A stretch of 64,000 bases of DNA from Amphiduros pacificus (GCA_949316495.1 OX439000.1:48773720-48837719); one strand, 5' to 3'; shown: positions 1-13,349, counted from the stretch's first letter. The notes: generated by a model not told the origin, from the sequence alone. A program made the numbers and translations.

Positions 1-2449
1 TGGTGTCACTTTCACCCAGCATAAATGGCACCAAGAATAGAACACAATCTCCAATTTATATACATATTCAAGAACTAATTTTAGCACCATCTTTTCTTGA
101 AGAATTGAAGAAAAAAATAAAATATATGTAAATTTGCAGAATGAAATCAACTTTTCAATGAGGTAATCCATTTATCTCTGAACTTAATACCTTTCTTGTC
201 ACCTTATGTTTTTTCTATTGCAAATTTAGCACATTTTCACATACTTTGATAGTTTAATATATTTTTTTATGTACCATTATGATTAGAGTAGCTTATTGGG
301 GGTTATTTTCTGTAAATACACTTATATTTTATGTGTATGAAACTTTAAAAGATTGCATTGAATCAATTTAAAGTCCGTTAATTTTCATCTTTCGTACACC
401 TACCACATTCAAGCTATTTTTTTTAACCAAATTTAGCTTCTTGATAAATCTCGAAATTGACAGACTTTATTTTCATTTTATTTTCAGCATTAACGTTTTT
501 TACTATGTGGTATAATATTTACTTTCATAATTTAACCAACAATAAGTTGTTATTATAGATATTATTCCAAAATAGCTCAGCATATCAAAATTTCCTCTAA
601 TTTCATTTACAGATTGGTCCAAAGTTAAAAATTGCTCTAATATTGTTAATTCAGAATGGATTTTGATGAATAAAGACTCCATGAGCTACTTTATGAATGA
701 TGCAGATGATTAAATATTGATATTTATAATAAAATCCACGGAAATAGGAGTTTCATTTTCAAAGTCATCCAAACGTCACTTCAAGGTCACCGACCATATT
801 CTATAAAAATAGCCTACAAAGGTCCACATTCAGTCATGTATCATTTGTGGATATTTCCCACACAGTAAAAACGTTATATGCCTGTGTCTGTCATTTCTAC
901 TGATGTTATATCTGGTATCTCATTTCTGGTCACCTGCAACCAAACACATGCCGGTATATCACTCTACAGGACTTGTTACAAATGTACATTGTACATGAAT
1001 TATTGACAGTGTACCTTGTATCTGGTAACTTCGTGTTTGACATCCATATCATTATTGTACACCACAGGAACTAACAGCAATGTACCTTATATCTAGGAAC
1101 TTATTCTTGTTCTGCTATAACAATATTTACCCTACTATAATTAATGATGACATACCTAATAGTTTCTGATAACTTATTTTGTTCATAAACAACCGTCCAT
1201 TATTGTTCACTACATGCATGCAATTTTGACCAGACACTTTATATTCAAGAAATGTATGTTTTTCTCTCTATGATAAGTTTAAAATCTAAAGGTTACTATA
1301 GGATTATTTTAAATATAGTGCAATAATATACATGTTATAAATATGCTATAAGGACTTAAAAGGTATGTAATTCTCCAAACTAAAAATGTTAGTCATGTAC
1401 AAATATCTGTGACAAGTCAATCCACAGAACCTTTGTGATATTGGACAATTGCCTTTAGTGTATTTCATGATGGATAATATAGTCAAATTATCTCAGGATT
1501 CCTTTTTTACATGTTGATGTCAATTATTTCTCAAAGCGTGACCTATTCAAAATATGGAACATTGTGATTTCCGGCCACGTATTTACCCTGAACATATTTG
1601 CATTCTGTCCTATTTTGACCTTTTTCCTGGGACAATTGACTACCTGGTTGGTGATCGGGCGCCCACACGTGAGTCGTGACACGGACACGCATCAAAGTGT
1701 CTGCAGTCAGGAAGTGCTACTTACATCTCAGAACATCATTATGGAAAACGTGCAGGATTTCTGGAATAATTCTTAAAATTCATTTTTCGGCACAGATATG
1801 AAAGGATGTGATTTTGGTCTTGTATATAAAAGTAGTATGGCAGGTTTTTATATTGTCATCATTCTCCCTTATAAATTTCAATACATTTTTTTATATGTAA
1901 GTACTCAAAAACTATTCAAAAGAAAAGTGTTCATCCATTTAATACAGACAGGCAAAGCATGGTCTGCTGCAAAGTATCATTCATATTTCAATTATGCTAA
2001 TGGTTGTATTTTTATTTAGTGTAGGTGTGATACCATTTAATAGTGTTTTGATCAGTGGCGACAAATACCTATACAGACACTTCTACGTTTTCTAAGGTCA
2101 ATTTAATATGAACTTGGATGACACATTTCTCAATGAAAAATTCTGATGACCCCAATTATCCATTAATGGAACTGACAGGTGTTTGAGACTCCTACCAAAT
2201 CTTATTATAAGATTTTTTCACGACCAAACCTTGTATCCAAGACATGTGTACTTCCTTCCACCCATTTTTATTTTTATATTTTACTTCATCAATTGACATG
2301 TAAACATGAGAATTTCAAAACAACAACATGCTGGAAAATCAGTCTTGCATGTCATGTACCCTAATTCTTCAATATAGTTCGCTGTTGACACACATTTTAG
2401 CCAAAGCAGACCTTTCTATGCTCTCATACATTACTATGTTATGTTTCAG
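1..2449. other. AT-rich non-coding stretch
   Basis: I see no supported gene, RNA gene or tandem array here. The only local rise in G+C is at about 1,560-1,790, where a 70-codon frame is open on the plus strand. It has no convincing acceptor and a length expected by chance. If the LIM gene at 10 kb continues, this would be intron or further downstream sequence, because that gene is read towards lower coordinates. Confidence 0.4.
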
Positions 2450-2601
2450 AGAAGATAGAAGTTACTTATAATAATGTCAAAACAGGATCCTTTGCCAAAG
2501 GAATGTATCTTGGAAAGGTGTCCTACAACATGGGTCAAGCCATTCTGTATATGATGACTTTGAAATTAACAAGATCCCTTGTAGTCCAGTGGATATAAAT
2601 G
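2450..2601 (+). CDS. Candidate 3' coding exon, unknown protein
   Basis: A pyrimidine-rich acceptor ending TTTCAG at 2449 is followed by two bases and then about 49 open codons ending in TAA near 2601. The first half (EVTYNNVKTGSF...) has ordinary protein composition. The second half is less convincing, and a weak GT donor at 2518 could end the exon earlier. I recognise no family. The length is within what chance gives in DNA of this composition, so only the splice signal and composition support it. Confidence 0.2.
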
Positions 2602-5600
2602 CCTTATAACCCACATGTTATGAGTCAAACCCCGAATCATGAAGGAATTTTGCTCAGTTTCTGTCACAATTGTTGCATTTTTTAAAGCATGGGGTTCGTT
2701 GAGTAAAAATTTCCCCCAGAAGTCAGACACTGGACAGGTACCTTAACGTGTATAAGTGTTCCAAATAAGTGGCCGTATTTGGCAAGATGTGCCATGTGTG
2801 ATCCTCAAATGACGTTTCACTCTGTCCTCTGTTTTACCTTGCATGACACTCTTGGACAGAAAATAAAACATGGAAAAATAAAAAAGATTCAGTCTATAAA
2901 TGCAATTATTTCATGGGACACAGATCCCAGCCATGTGAGAACACACTTAAGTATTTTTCTCATGTAATAAAATGTCTAGTGGTGAATAGATTATCCATCA
3001 AAGCATTAACGATAAAGAATAATCTGTCCTGTTTTTTTCTCTCACAGATTTTTTAACCTTTTCAATTCTTTAGAATCTACCACTTTATATTCAAATCTGT
3101 TCAGAAATGTAAAATAAACAGAAATTAAAGAGTGAATTGATAGCAGAGTAGTGTTTTACATGGCAGGTACGGATACATCCATATTGGAGCAAGGCAGCAC
3201 AATTTATTAAGGAAGTCATGCAAAACCTGTCGCCATATATTCTCTGGAACAGTAGCCACTTGTCAGCCAAATGCTACGGCCGGGGTCTAAATTTGTCAGT
3301 GAAAGAGGAAAAATAATGGTTGATTGTGTAAAACACTACTAAATATGCTGGTTGGGCATTCCAGCATACTTTAATTGATTGGAAAAGCAAAGATTCTACC
3401 AAAATAGATCTAGATCACAGACATAATTATCACATCACAATGGGGTTTTGTTATTAGATAAATTTACATGGTTTGTCTTTACCAGTCAGTTTTGGATAGT
3501 GAATCGGATCGTGGTGCCCTCAAGCAAGTTATGCAGACCGATTGTATCATGCCCCAAAGTATGGTTTCATCTGTGTTTAAATTTAGTTTACTCATTTGTG
3601 GTCAAGTATGAATAAACTAAATATGTGGGACTTGTAATACTTATTCACGATTTGAAGTACACAGTATTAACGTTAAATATAACTTGCATATCGAAACGTC
3701 GAGTAAAAACTGAATTTTTGTATATTTTGAAAATAAATTAAAAAAAATTAACGCACTGAGCTATCATAGTTTAACGTTTCTGGCTGGGATCCAGGGCAGG
3801 AGAAGTCAACAATAGACAGAAGGCATTCTCAACTCTTTCTTTTATAGGACAAAACAACCATTAGAATTATTTATTGTACAACAGGTAGAAGAGTGAATGA
3901 CGCAATCTAGTTAAAGTGCTGCGATCATGGATGACATCAAACGTGGAGGCGAGAGCTGTGCATATAATCCAGTTACGATTTCATTAATTTGTACAGATTT
4001 GGTGTCACCCATTTGTACCTGTGTTATGAAAATAGGCAATACTATTTATCAAACTATTCAAATATCCTGATTTTTATGATATTGGTTCATATTAGATAAA
4101 TGAATAAATGAATATACAATAAACTTATTTCCCCCCCCCCCACCAAAAGAAAAAAAGAAGAAAGATCTCCATTGAAACTAAATTGAGATGGCTGATACAG
4201 GTGGTAACCTTTAACGTATAATACAGGACCTGCTCACACATGTTAATCAACGTGAGTAGTGGCTAGCCAATATGATGATAATGCACTCATTGGCCCTGCA
4301 ATCAGCCATAACAATCAGGGTATACATGAAACCGCCTCCAAAGCTGCACCAAACATTCTTGGAAATTTGCCTATCTCTATATCAAATGCATCCTCTGATA
4401 TTGACATAAATGAACAAGCATTTTTATATTTTAACTGTGGAAAGATAGTAATACAGTGCACTTCATGTTTTTGAGTCTATATATTCAACTAACAGCACAC
4501 TGCCCATAACCGAAATATGTATACTAACCATGACACAGGAGAAATTCGCAAAAAAGAGGACACCAATATAATGAGCAACAAACAAGAATGACCTTATGTA
4601 CTGGAGCAGGTTTTATATTCAGACGTGATATGAGAACAAAATGCATGTCTTTTGTTGTTGACAGTATCAGGGCATATACAAATGGAAATAGTGAAAATAA
4701 TAAAAACTGAGAATCAAGAATAAAAGAATATAAGAATTAAGGATATAAGAATTAAGAATTGTCATGCACTCTAAATTGCTTTATCATTTTACCTATATTG
4801 GGTCATTCAGCAAGATGTGGCAGGAAAAAAATTCTTTTTATCTTTTTATGCTTGAATTATCCAGGTTACATAAAAACATAATAAGTCTGAATTTATCGTG
4901 TTTCATGAATAAGCTTGATCTGAATATATTTTGTCATGACAAAAGATTTGAACACTTTTTATATCACCGCTGTTGGATAGATGAACAAAGTCAAGCCCTG
5001 AAATCTTATATATAATAATAAACTGTGCTAATAATCTCCTCTAAGAATTCAAGGTTTGATTTAAATAGAATATTTCTCTTGATTAAATTCTTCATTGGGA
5101 GACATTTTGAAGTGGGCTTTCAGTGCTTGTATTGAAGTGTAAATATTAAGTCTTGCAGCTATTATTGGTCTGGTGATTAGGTAACTTCTCCGGCTTTCAC
5201 CAGTGACATTGAGCCTGGGGCATCATGTACAGAATCAAAAGTTGCCACTATGTGGAAATGCCTGTTCTTGTGAAGCAATTCTAAACTTACATATCATGAT
5301 AGGAGGCCAACTGATCAGGCATTCCAAAACGTTTTATGACTTGGACTGTTTTGAGGGCAGTGATTACTCAGTAAAACATGTTGGTATCTTCTTTCCTTTA
5401 ACTTGGGAATTTGATAACTTAATGTCATTAAAAACAGGTATTTCATATAATTGGCAATATGTGAAACTTCTGTATGCACACCACATGACCTGGTGATGAA
5501 TCATAGATAAGTTAGAAATGTATGCTTTTTTACACAAAAAATATGTCAACACCGAAATCTCTGGTGACTGGTACCACAATAAACTGTGGTCCAAAAACAT

Positions 5601-8600
5601 TCCCAAGAGGGCAATGGACAGAGGTATTGAGACCTTTTAGTGGACATTCGTAGTTGGTTGTGATATCATACGATTCAACCCCGCTATTGTTTCACGTGGA
5701 AACCAGTGTCATGCCCTTGTCCTGGGGTGTTTCACGTTCCCGACCCTGTCACTGAACTGACCCCTCAGACAAGGGTCACTTCACCAGTATGACCGACAGG
5801 TACAACATGGACACCCACCCCAACCCAACCAAATTCCTGATACTAATATTTCAAACACATTACAAGGCCCATCTCCATCAGAATACCACCCTGTTGAGAC
5901 ATTCACTACTGTTTGGTAATACTAACCGCTCTCCCGTGGTAACTATTACAATTTGCAGGTATTGGATAGTACCATACTAAACATTTTGATGTTGTTCCAA
6001 GAAAATGGAGGCCACATACACAATGTCTATAGCAGAAAAGTAGTTGCTGATAAGCTTGTTCTATATCTTCCTCTGGGTCAGATTGCTTGTAGCCACCCCA
6101 GTAGGAAACCTCTATCCCAAATACACCTGATAATAGACAGGAATCTCATGTCTTATGACTGGATTACAACATACTAATATAGAGGGCGTGTATATATCAT
6201 CACTGAGGGCTTATATTAATAACACCAAGCAACAGCTGCTAAGATATGCTGTTGATACATGCAAAAACGTTTAGTTTATGACATGATGATAAAGAGCTCA
6301 TTTATGGAAGTGTGGAATACAGGTGTAAGGACACCATTTACACATGTGTTGTGTGTTTTTACCAAGCTGACTCACACCTGAGATTCGGAGCTTCAAGCAC
6401 AAACATAGATTGGGCTGTACAAGTTCAATACTGGAGCACAATCAACTATAACTTTTATTTTTGCTGTATAAATTGAAGTAATTATATTGCATTTTTATGT
6501 ATTGTATTTTTTATGTTATCCCATTTAATGAATTTTCGTTTAAAAAAAAGATAAAATATGGTGTTTTGTTTATTAACACTATGACTATAAAAACACAGAA
6601 CAGTACCTTTATGAACTTCTAGCATTATGACATGTGGTTTCCCTGCATAATAGAATTATCTCAGAGCTGTATGATACATGTATGTATTCGATTCAAGCCG
6701 AATGGGACAAATGAATAATCAATAATTAACCCATAATTAATATTGAAAAGCTTTGGCAATTAAATCATGGTCTTGTCTTCTTTGTCGGTCATATTTATGT
6801 GTTTCGATCATAACCACATCCATGTGTAAGAGACAAAAATACCTTTGATCTATTTGCAGAGTATAAATGTTTGTTTATTGATAGCTCATTATTTATTGTT
6901 CATCTGTATGCTGGACACCGTTGACCCCTTTCTTTTCTTGTTCACCAAAGGACCTCAAACACCTTTGATGACCTGCGGTGGCACAAAGGTAATAAAGTTC
7001 ACTCGTTTATAACATTAAAATTAAACCCAATTTGTCATGCACCTTTTCCAAGAAAGGCAGTGAAATATAGGTTATTGCAATCGTCATAACACCAAACATT
7101 TCTACCCATGCTAGATGCACATAGTTAAAGCACAGACACATATCTCTTCTATGTGTAGTGTGGCATGGTGTGTTTAGTACACGGGTCTGTCATATTTGTC
7201 TCTGACACAAATACAGTGTGGCCCCGAGGGCAAACCACCACAGACTGCCCACCTCGTTCATCTATACTTTGCAACTATATAAATGTGAGGGAGTCCGGTA
7301 TCTCCACACGTGCTCATTAAACAGATATCATTAGATAGACATCATTATAATACCCTCATCATATGATCCTTGGATTAAAACCTATCAATCGTACGTAATC
7401 AAAATTATAAACGAATATTAAAACGTAATCAATGTCCCATTTACATTATCCAAGTTTTAATTTTAATTATGGATAATGTATCGATGTTATGGAGAATTCT
7501 GGATGATATTTCGTGAGTTTGCATGCTCGCTTGACCGGTATGGACATGATTCACAAGCCACAGATTATAGTACCATCGATCCCCGTACACATTGTACAGA
7601 TGTCTGAGGCTATACAAAGTGTTATGTGTTTATATATGTACCGAAAATTGTCTGCATTTGATATGAGGTGCAATACATGTAGTCTTTTTTTGTTAAATAT
7701 TTTTGGTACTACTTTTGTACACTTTCACCATCTTAACTATTTCAAGAGATAGTGTTTTGAAATTAGAAGATATCGATGGAGTTTATAATATACAAAATGA
7801 AATAAAAAAAAACATCACTTTTTCACATTGCAGTTTTCAACATTTATATATTAAATAAAAACCATAGTACATATCGGAAATTGTGAGTGAAACTCGTCTA
7901 AATTGACCTTTATATGAACCGTGGTGTAATAATCAAAACAATTGACAGGTACTTGATTAATTATTGATTCTCCAGTCCCTCCTTGAGTCACGTGCCTACC
8001 AGTGTAGCCAGAATAGCAATTGATAATCTTCCAGGGTCCATAATATTAGCAATGTGGTAGACTTCAGGTAAACAGAGTTTCATAGGAATCAACTTCCATA
8101 ATAGTGACCAATTTACTGTTATAGGCCAGACTGTTCCTTGTCCTGACAGGTAAAATTCAGGTTACGAAATTGGACATTATAAGAAGCACAAACTTTATAA
8201 ACATCTCGGGCGTTAAGATGGTGTCCCGTATTCAGGTCTCGGGTAGTTTTGGCAAAAGACTGTGGCTAGTGTTGACGGGACAGGTTGGTTTGAAGATTGT
8301 GTTTCATTAGCAAAGTTGCACAAAATGTTTGTTCATGAAGTTAATCATTTTTTGTCATTTTTTTGCATAATAAGCCATTATGATATGGCCACAGAAGCCG
8401 TATACCTTATGTATTCTAATGCTATTGTTATTTCACGTCTGACCTAGAATATTAAATCAGGTGCAGTCAGAAAGGCAAACAAAACTTGTATTTGATGTAT
8501 TGATCCAAATTAAACCGTAGTCTAGTTTGCAGTCAGTTCGTGCACTATTCTATGGGGGCTGAATGCTTTCATTATAAATTGTGTATAATAACAACATACA

Positions 8601-9493
8601 ATGTCATGCTAAGATTTGGAACATAATCAAAAGTACTGTCATGAGTCACTAGGAATTACCGAGTTCCTGTCAATGATGACTTCTGAATAAACTCATCCAC
8701 GAACCGGAAATGTCAAGAAAATGTCCTGCCCACTACAAATATTTGACAAGTAGCAGAATGTGTTTGGTTGCGGTGAACATGCCTAGACCATGATGAATAG
8801 GTTAATTAGTAAGTTAACTCTACCATTTGCTCTATGATGAGTAAGGCAAACATGGCTGTAAATGGGAAAGCACAAAATGTAGGTCATACAAAACTATTTT
8901 ATTGTCACTATGGACAAGGACTCCAAATCAATCTCCATAGCAATGAAGGCAGCAGCTAGCTCGCGTGACATGCACCAATCTTTAGTTAAATTAATATTTC
9001 CTAATTTGAGATTTTATGGTGACCCACCTAGATTCATGATATTTTAGCTGTGGGACATTTCAGTGCATCTGTCTCTGGCTTGCAGCCATCATGACAGTAA
9101 ATGCTGTACTCAGGTACTTACAGGTGTTAACTAGCTGTTCCCAATCACATATAGATGACAATTAGATAGAATAGACTTTTTTTCTTATCTTAAGCTTTGT
9201 TATAACTTAGATGTAAAGATACACACTGAATTAAACTGAAGGTATATGTGTGTGCGTGAGTAGGCAATCATGTCAACTCGTTCATACTATATATATACAT
9301 GGACTTAAGGGTAAGGCAAAAAGTAAATAGGTGAGAATTTTTATCAGACATGCTTTGAGAACCTGTTCCTTGCTTTGGATTTGTTCAAAGGTTGTCTGAA
9401 CTGTACCTAGGAACTATTTTCAATCTAAAACTGAGCACTCTTGAAATGGTCTGCTTGTCTTTTTAAACAAATATCTTATAGTAGGTCAGCTAT
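2602..9493. other. Mostly non-coding, weak coding-like debris
   Basis: No gene can be supported. Between about 4,260 and 6,180 several plus-strand stretches read like protein in changing frames, including a segment at 5,203-5,496, but no family can be named with confidence. Two mini-exon-sized intervals have good acceptor and donor pairs (3,848-3,884 and 6,951-6,988, plus strand) but are too short to judge. A run of cytosines lies at about 4,131-4,141. The remainder is ordinary AT-rich sequence. Confidence 0.35.
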
Positions 9494-9661
9494 TTAAAAA
9501 CAGAAACGTGTGTCATCATATAGAGCTTTATCGTACGAGCCAGAGAGACAATTTGATGTATTTTTGTACTGTATGATGTCTGGGTTATCATGGGTCAGTT
9601 GATTCTCCACAATATCAAATTCTAATGATCTCACTATATAGCATGCAATCTTTTCTTCAAG
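9494..9661 (-). CDS. Possible next exon of the LIM gene
   Basis: A pyrimidine-rich acceptor (TTTTTATATCAG) ends at 9662. It is followed in phase 0 by 55 open codons (LEEKIACYIVRSLEF...) to a TAA at 9494. Phase 0 matches the donor of the LIM exon at 9815, leaving a 153-bp intron. Joining them would give a 210-residue protein, much shorter than full hillarin/KY proteins, which carry a transglutaminase-like domain after the LIM region. It could be a short isoform, a larger exon with an unseen donor, or a chance frame. No motif decides this. Confidence 0.22.
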   Translation of the reverse strand, partial: LEEKIACYIVRSLEFDIVENQLTHDNPDIIQYKNTSNCLSGSYDKALYDDTRFCF

Positions 9662-9814
9662 CTGATATAAAAACACAGTATACTATTCGTCAGAGGTTTG
9701 GAAGAGTTAGGAGAATTATCGAATTCAAGAGATGTAAGGGGGGCGAAGTGTGTGTATATGTGTATGAGGGAGGTGTGAAATATGAAATTTTCATTTAAAC
9801 ATAATCAACCTTAC

Positions 9815-10279
9815 CACGTATGCTGGAAAGTGATGTTTCTCCATGTTGAGTTGTTTATATCTCCTCTGGAACTGGTTCTGTGCAAACATGGCCTGCTTGA
9901 TACCAATGGCCTCGCCTGTGATAAGGGGCCTTTCTGAGGATCTGATCTGCTCATTTAGCCTTCCCTGGGCTTTGGGAGCATCGATGGCATGTCTGATGCC
10001 CATGGCATAGGCATCCACCCCGGCTGAGGATGCCTTCGGTATGTGGTTCACACAGTATATCTCCTTGTCAGCACTGGCATAGTAAGTCTTCATAGTCAAG
10101 TGCTGGTCGCACTGATTACACCTGAAACATTGTTTGTGGAACATTACCCCATTCACTGGGGGTAACTTCTCTGCAGCGTATACTTTGTCTCCGCATCTCC
10201 TGCAAGTCGATTGTTCCATGGGCTCAAACAAGTTGCTCAAACTCTTAGGAATGGCCCTGGAATCTGAACTCACCGCCAT
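9815..10279 (-). CDS. Single-LIM protein exon, hillarin/KY-peptidase-like
   Basis: The exon runs from an acceptor (TCACTTTGCAG, exon start 10309) to a consensus donor (GTG|GTAAGG at 9815/9814). Translation probably starts at 10279, where the ATG has A at -3 and G at +4, giving exactly 155 codons and ending in phase 0. Residues 26-79 form a complete LIM domain: Cys26-x2-Cys29-x18-His48-x2-Cys51-x2-Cys54-x2-Cys57-x18-Cys76-x2-His79, binding two zinc ions. The following segments (AYAMGIRHAIDAPK, NEQIR, EAIGIKQAM, then KHHFPAYV) resemble the repeats after the N-terminal LIM domain of invertebrate hillarin/kyphoscoliosis-peptidase-like proteins. These are cytoskeletal, muscle- or septin-associated proteins with a transglutaminase-like domain. 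That domain is not visible here and would lie in later exons at lower coordinates. The LIM call is firm; the hillarin assignment rests on remembered family features. Confidence 0.78.
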
Positions 10280-10309
10280 CCTGGTAAAATTCCTGTATGA
10301 TCTTCTGAT
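10280..10309 (-). other. Exon 5' portion before the LIM protein start
   Basis: These 30 bases lie between the acceptor at 10310-10311 and the ATG at 10279. They read in frame with the LIM protein and hold no stop, so they could be 5' UTR or, if coding starts in an earlier exon, ten further codons. The good Kozak context at 10279 favours 5' UTR. Confidence 0.45.
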
Positions 10310-10529
10310 CTGCAAAGTGATAATAAATGATAAGATGAGAGCTTTAATATGTTTCTCCTTTTTAACAACTTATCTCCCCTATTAGTCCCATGTATCACCA
10401 CTCCCAGTCTACTGCACATACATGTATAAGGTATATACATATATAGGGAAGAGAGCCGGGGTTCGCAGTACCGCCAGGAATGAGTCACGGTGTGCCGTTT
10501 CTCATATGATACCGGACTTGTTTTGCCAG

Positions 10530-10809
10530 GTGGCCACGCTTCACTGGACACCCAGTATGGACTCCACAACTGTACAACAAGCTGGATCTCTCAAACATTG
10601 CATCTGGACTAGATCTACCAAGACAAATACAGCCCCTTGCCGATCTAGCACGACACAGATATTGGCAAGACACAGACACCTATACATTACCGAATGTTCT
10701 TAGCATGCTCATAAAATCAAGAAAGCTTACACCAGGATCTGTAAATGCATTAAAAGATGATGAGCGAAACTTCACCCTGTATATCAAGCTGAAAGACTGT
10801 CATTTATAA
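10530..10809 (+). CDS. Candidate terminal coding exon, unknown protein
   Basis: A good acceptor (CTTGTTTTGCCAG, AG at 10528-10529) is followed by one base and 92 codons ending in TAA at 10807-10809. An in-frame stop just upstream of the acceptor shows the frame begins at the splice site. The peptide (WPRFTGHPVWTPQLYNKL..., ...LKDDERNFTLYIKLKDCHL) has very ordinary protein composition with no low complexity, and the region is richer in G+C than its surroundings. I do not recognise the family. Earlier exons would lie upstream on the plus strand and end in phase 2; I could not find one. The exon lies opposite what would be the first intron of the LIM gene, so the two genes would overlap or be nested. 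Confidence 0.4.
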
Positions 10810-10916
10810 GTCTATGGATCTTATATGCAATTCTATTACAAGGCTGGTCGTCCAAGCAAGTATATACATAATACTGACATAATGTGAATCATAATGAACC
10901 TCGGGTTCATGCTTAC

Positions 10917-11000
10917 CTTAACCAGTCATGCAAGGAGCAAGGCTATCGGACTGGGTCATATGTATCACTCACTCCAATACTCAACCTGCCAAGCTTTATG
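10917..11000 (-). other. Candidate 5' UTR exon of the LIM gene
   Basis: On the minus strand a donor reading AAG|GTAAGC has its exon edge at 10917, about 600 bp upstream of the LIM exon acceptor. A second, perfect donor (CAG|GTAAGT) has its exon edge at 11243. Since the LIM start codon seems to lie in the exon at 10.3 kb, one or both could close non-coding first exons. The upstream limits are not visible; 11000 is only a nominal end. Confidence 0.25.
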
Positions 11001-11536
11001 CTTCATAGTCAAATGCAGTGCAATTAAGTTGATTTGCCATTACTTCAGCATATCATACTTAAGTAATAGGTAAAGCTTACCCGTCTGCTTGTTATTCCAT
11101 GTGTCCTTTCAGGGTCTCACGTCTTATAAAATGTCCAAAATCTAAATAATCCAGCAATAGGCTCACCATACCGATACACTTACCACGGTGGAGTGATTTT
11201 CATGTGAAGGGGAAACGCTTTGGGTGAGTTTATTAGACTTACCTGGGGATGACAGGTTGTGAATCAACAACAAATTATATATCAGACAGGTGTTGTGTAT
11301 AATAATCGGTATAACTCATATACAGTCATCATTACCGACGTCCAGACATAGTGAAATATACAGGCGCAATCGATTGGTCACCTGGTGGTGTGGAGGCTGG
11401 TATATTTCAGTGATGACGTGTCTCAGGTGGACCAGCCAACGCTATTAAACCTGCCACCCTGATGTACTGAAATAGACCTGCTGGTTCCGAACCACTGGAG
11501 CCCGACGCTTCACTCCCTCAAATGTACTTAAAATGG

Positions 11537-11546
11537 CCTTAAATGG
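11537..11546. promoter_or_regulatory. CArG box (CCTTAAATGG)
   Basis: The ten bases fit CC(A/T)6GG, the binding consensus of serum response factor, exactly. The site lies upstream (minus-strand sense) of the candidate first exons of the LIM gene. SRF commonly drives actin-cytoskeleton and muscle genes, so the position is suggestive. A single ten-base match can occur by chance, and the promoter itself is not located. Confidence 0.3.
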
Positions 11547-11599
11547 AGCGCGCTGCTAATTTCTGCTTTCCCTTGTTCATATGGTGAGTGATTAAGGGG

Positions 11600-13349
11600 T
11601 ATTTATGCGAGGAGCTGATCTTATATTTTATTCTTTTGTACTAAATTAAGCTTTCAAAAATAGACAGTTAAACATGCTCTTTCAATATCTCACAGTGTGA
11701 AACACTTGATGGCAGCCAGTGGGCTGAACTGCGAGAGTAAACCCTCTGTGATCCGATAGAGGTCAATCAGTTGATTGATTCCAGTCAGCAGTAATTTGAT
11801 CATGAGAGCAATTATTCATCAAGGCATTGGTTACCTTGGCAATGTACACAACACCACACAACTACCAGACGGGCGGAGACCTAAATATCTATTCCACCTC
11901 TCAGTCCTGAGAACTGACACAACGCATCAAATCCTAGACCCATTATGAGAAACTTTTAAAGTCTTAAAGTCTATTTTATCAATAAATCTATATATGGAAA
12001 ACGCGTGATTTGAAGTTATGGGCGAAATCAAATATAAGAGTATTTTGAAGTGAATGCGATTCAATGTGGAAAATAACGTAGAAGCGTCGATGAGTTACGC
12101 ACGTAAAGTGCGGCGAACACCTAACTAAATCTGCCACCAGATGTCACCATTCAAAGTACTACATGGGTATATTGCCCTGTGCATGCAATTACCGAATACA
12201 CTTGGGGTAATTTAGTATTTACCAAATTATCAAGTGCACTTTAAGTTGTATGGACAAAATGTATTGCTGTAATTTTAACCCATTACATAAAATTGAGTCG
12301 TTTCACTAGAAATTGCCAATCGGCAGATATTCCAGAACTTTTATGATCACCATGACCTGAATGAGAATTCACTCTTCCTGAGGCCTTTAACAGTTCTGAA
12401 ACATTTAACCTTGAACATATAACGTTTATAAGGTTGACTACCTGGAAATTGCTACATTTTGAATACATGTAATTTGAGAAGATTTATACATTATAACATC
12501 TAATATATTTGGCCGATGGCAAACTCACCCTAATTCCATCCAATGCAGAAATTTATTAGTTCCAGTAATTCCATATTATAAGGAATCCAAAAAACGTGTT
12601 TCTGTTATTATTACAATTATTACTACTGATACAAAAATACCTTCATAAATATAAAAATGTCTCGCAGAGCATAGAAGCAAATATTGTATTTAATCTAATG
12701 AATTCCTTCATTAACAAAAACACTTCATAGTCTCCAGAGAGTATTTGTTTTTTTTATCGGCTGTCTCCTCACACGATTTTGTCGGTGATTACACAAGACG
12801 TGCGGTAATACCAGGTATGTAACATTTGCAGTGTTTGTCATTGTTGTGGTTTCAGGCTGAGAATTGGACATTGCTTTCTGGGCGGTAATTATCACTTTCG
12901 ACTTGGGACATTAATGAGGACGAGGCTTCGTGTACATTTCATGTCCCTTCTCCAAAAATATGGTGATTTTTCCCTGTTAATTGCATACGATATTGGGATG
13001 GCGTGTACAATGGCACATATAATTAATCCATTATAATTGTGTATGTCTTCGCCATTGCAAGTAGACAATTTATGCACAAAGTATCCCCAAATGTATGTGC
13101 TTCAGTATGATTTTCACTGCACTACTTCATCATTTGTGATCCATCAGTCATCCACCAGTGATCCACCAGATATCCACCAGATGTCCACCAGGTGTTATCG
13201 TGTGTTATGTATAAATGCATACTGGGAAAGTTTTGGAGACATAATAGCTGCTATGATGACTACTATTTTTCTGGATGTTGTAAAGGGGAGTACATTTATA
13301 TTTTGGTAAAAGATTCACGAACAGACAAAATATTTTTTTACTCTCGAGA
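11600..13349. other. No gene seen; small tandem repeat
   Basis: This is AT-rich sequence without a supported gene. At about 13,140-13,195 a short degenerate repeat of about 11 bp (ATCCACCAG-type) occurs roughly five times. Confidence 0.4.

Noticed and set aside
5203-5496. Weak resemblance to a P-element/THAP9-type transposase segment (ISYNWQYVKLLYAHHM)
   Set aside because: The similarity covers a dozen residues from memory only, no catalytic residues or THAP domain are visible, and the length is chance-level. A profile search would decide.
3848-6988. Two mini-exons with good splice pairs (3,848-3,884 and 6,951-6,988)
   Set aside because: At 37-38 bp they carry too little information, and their phases do not connect to the exon at 10,530.
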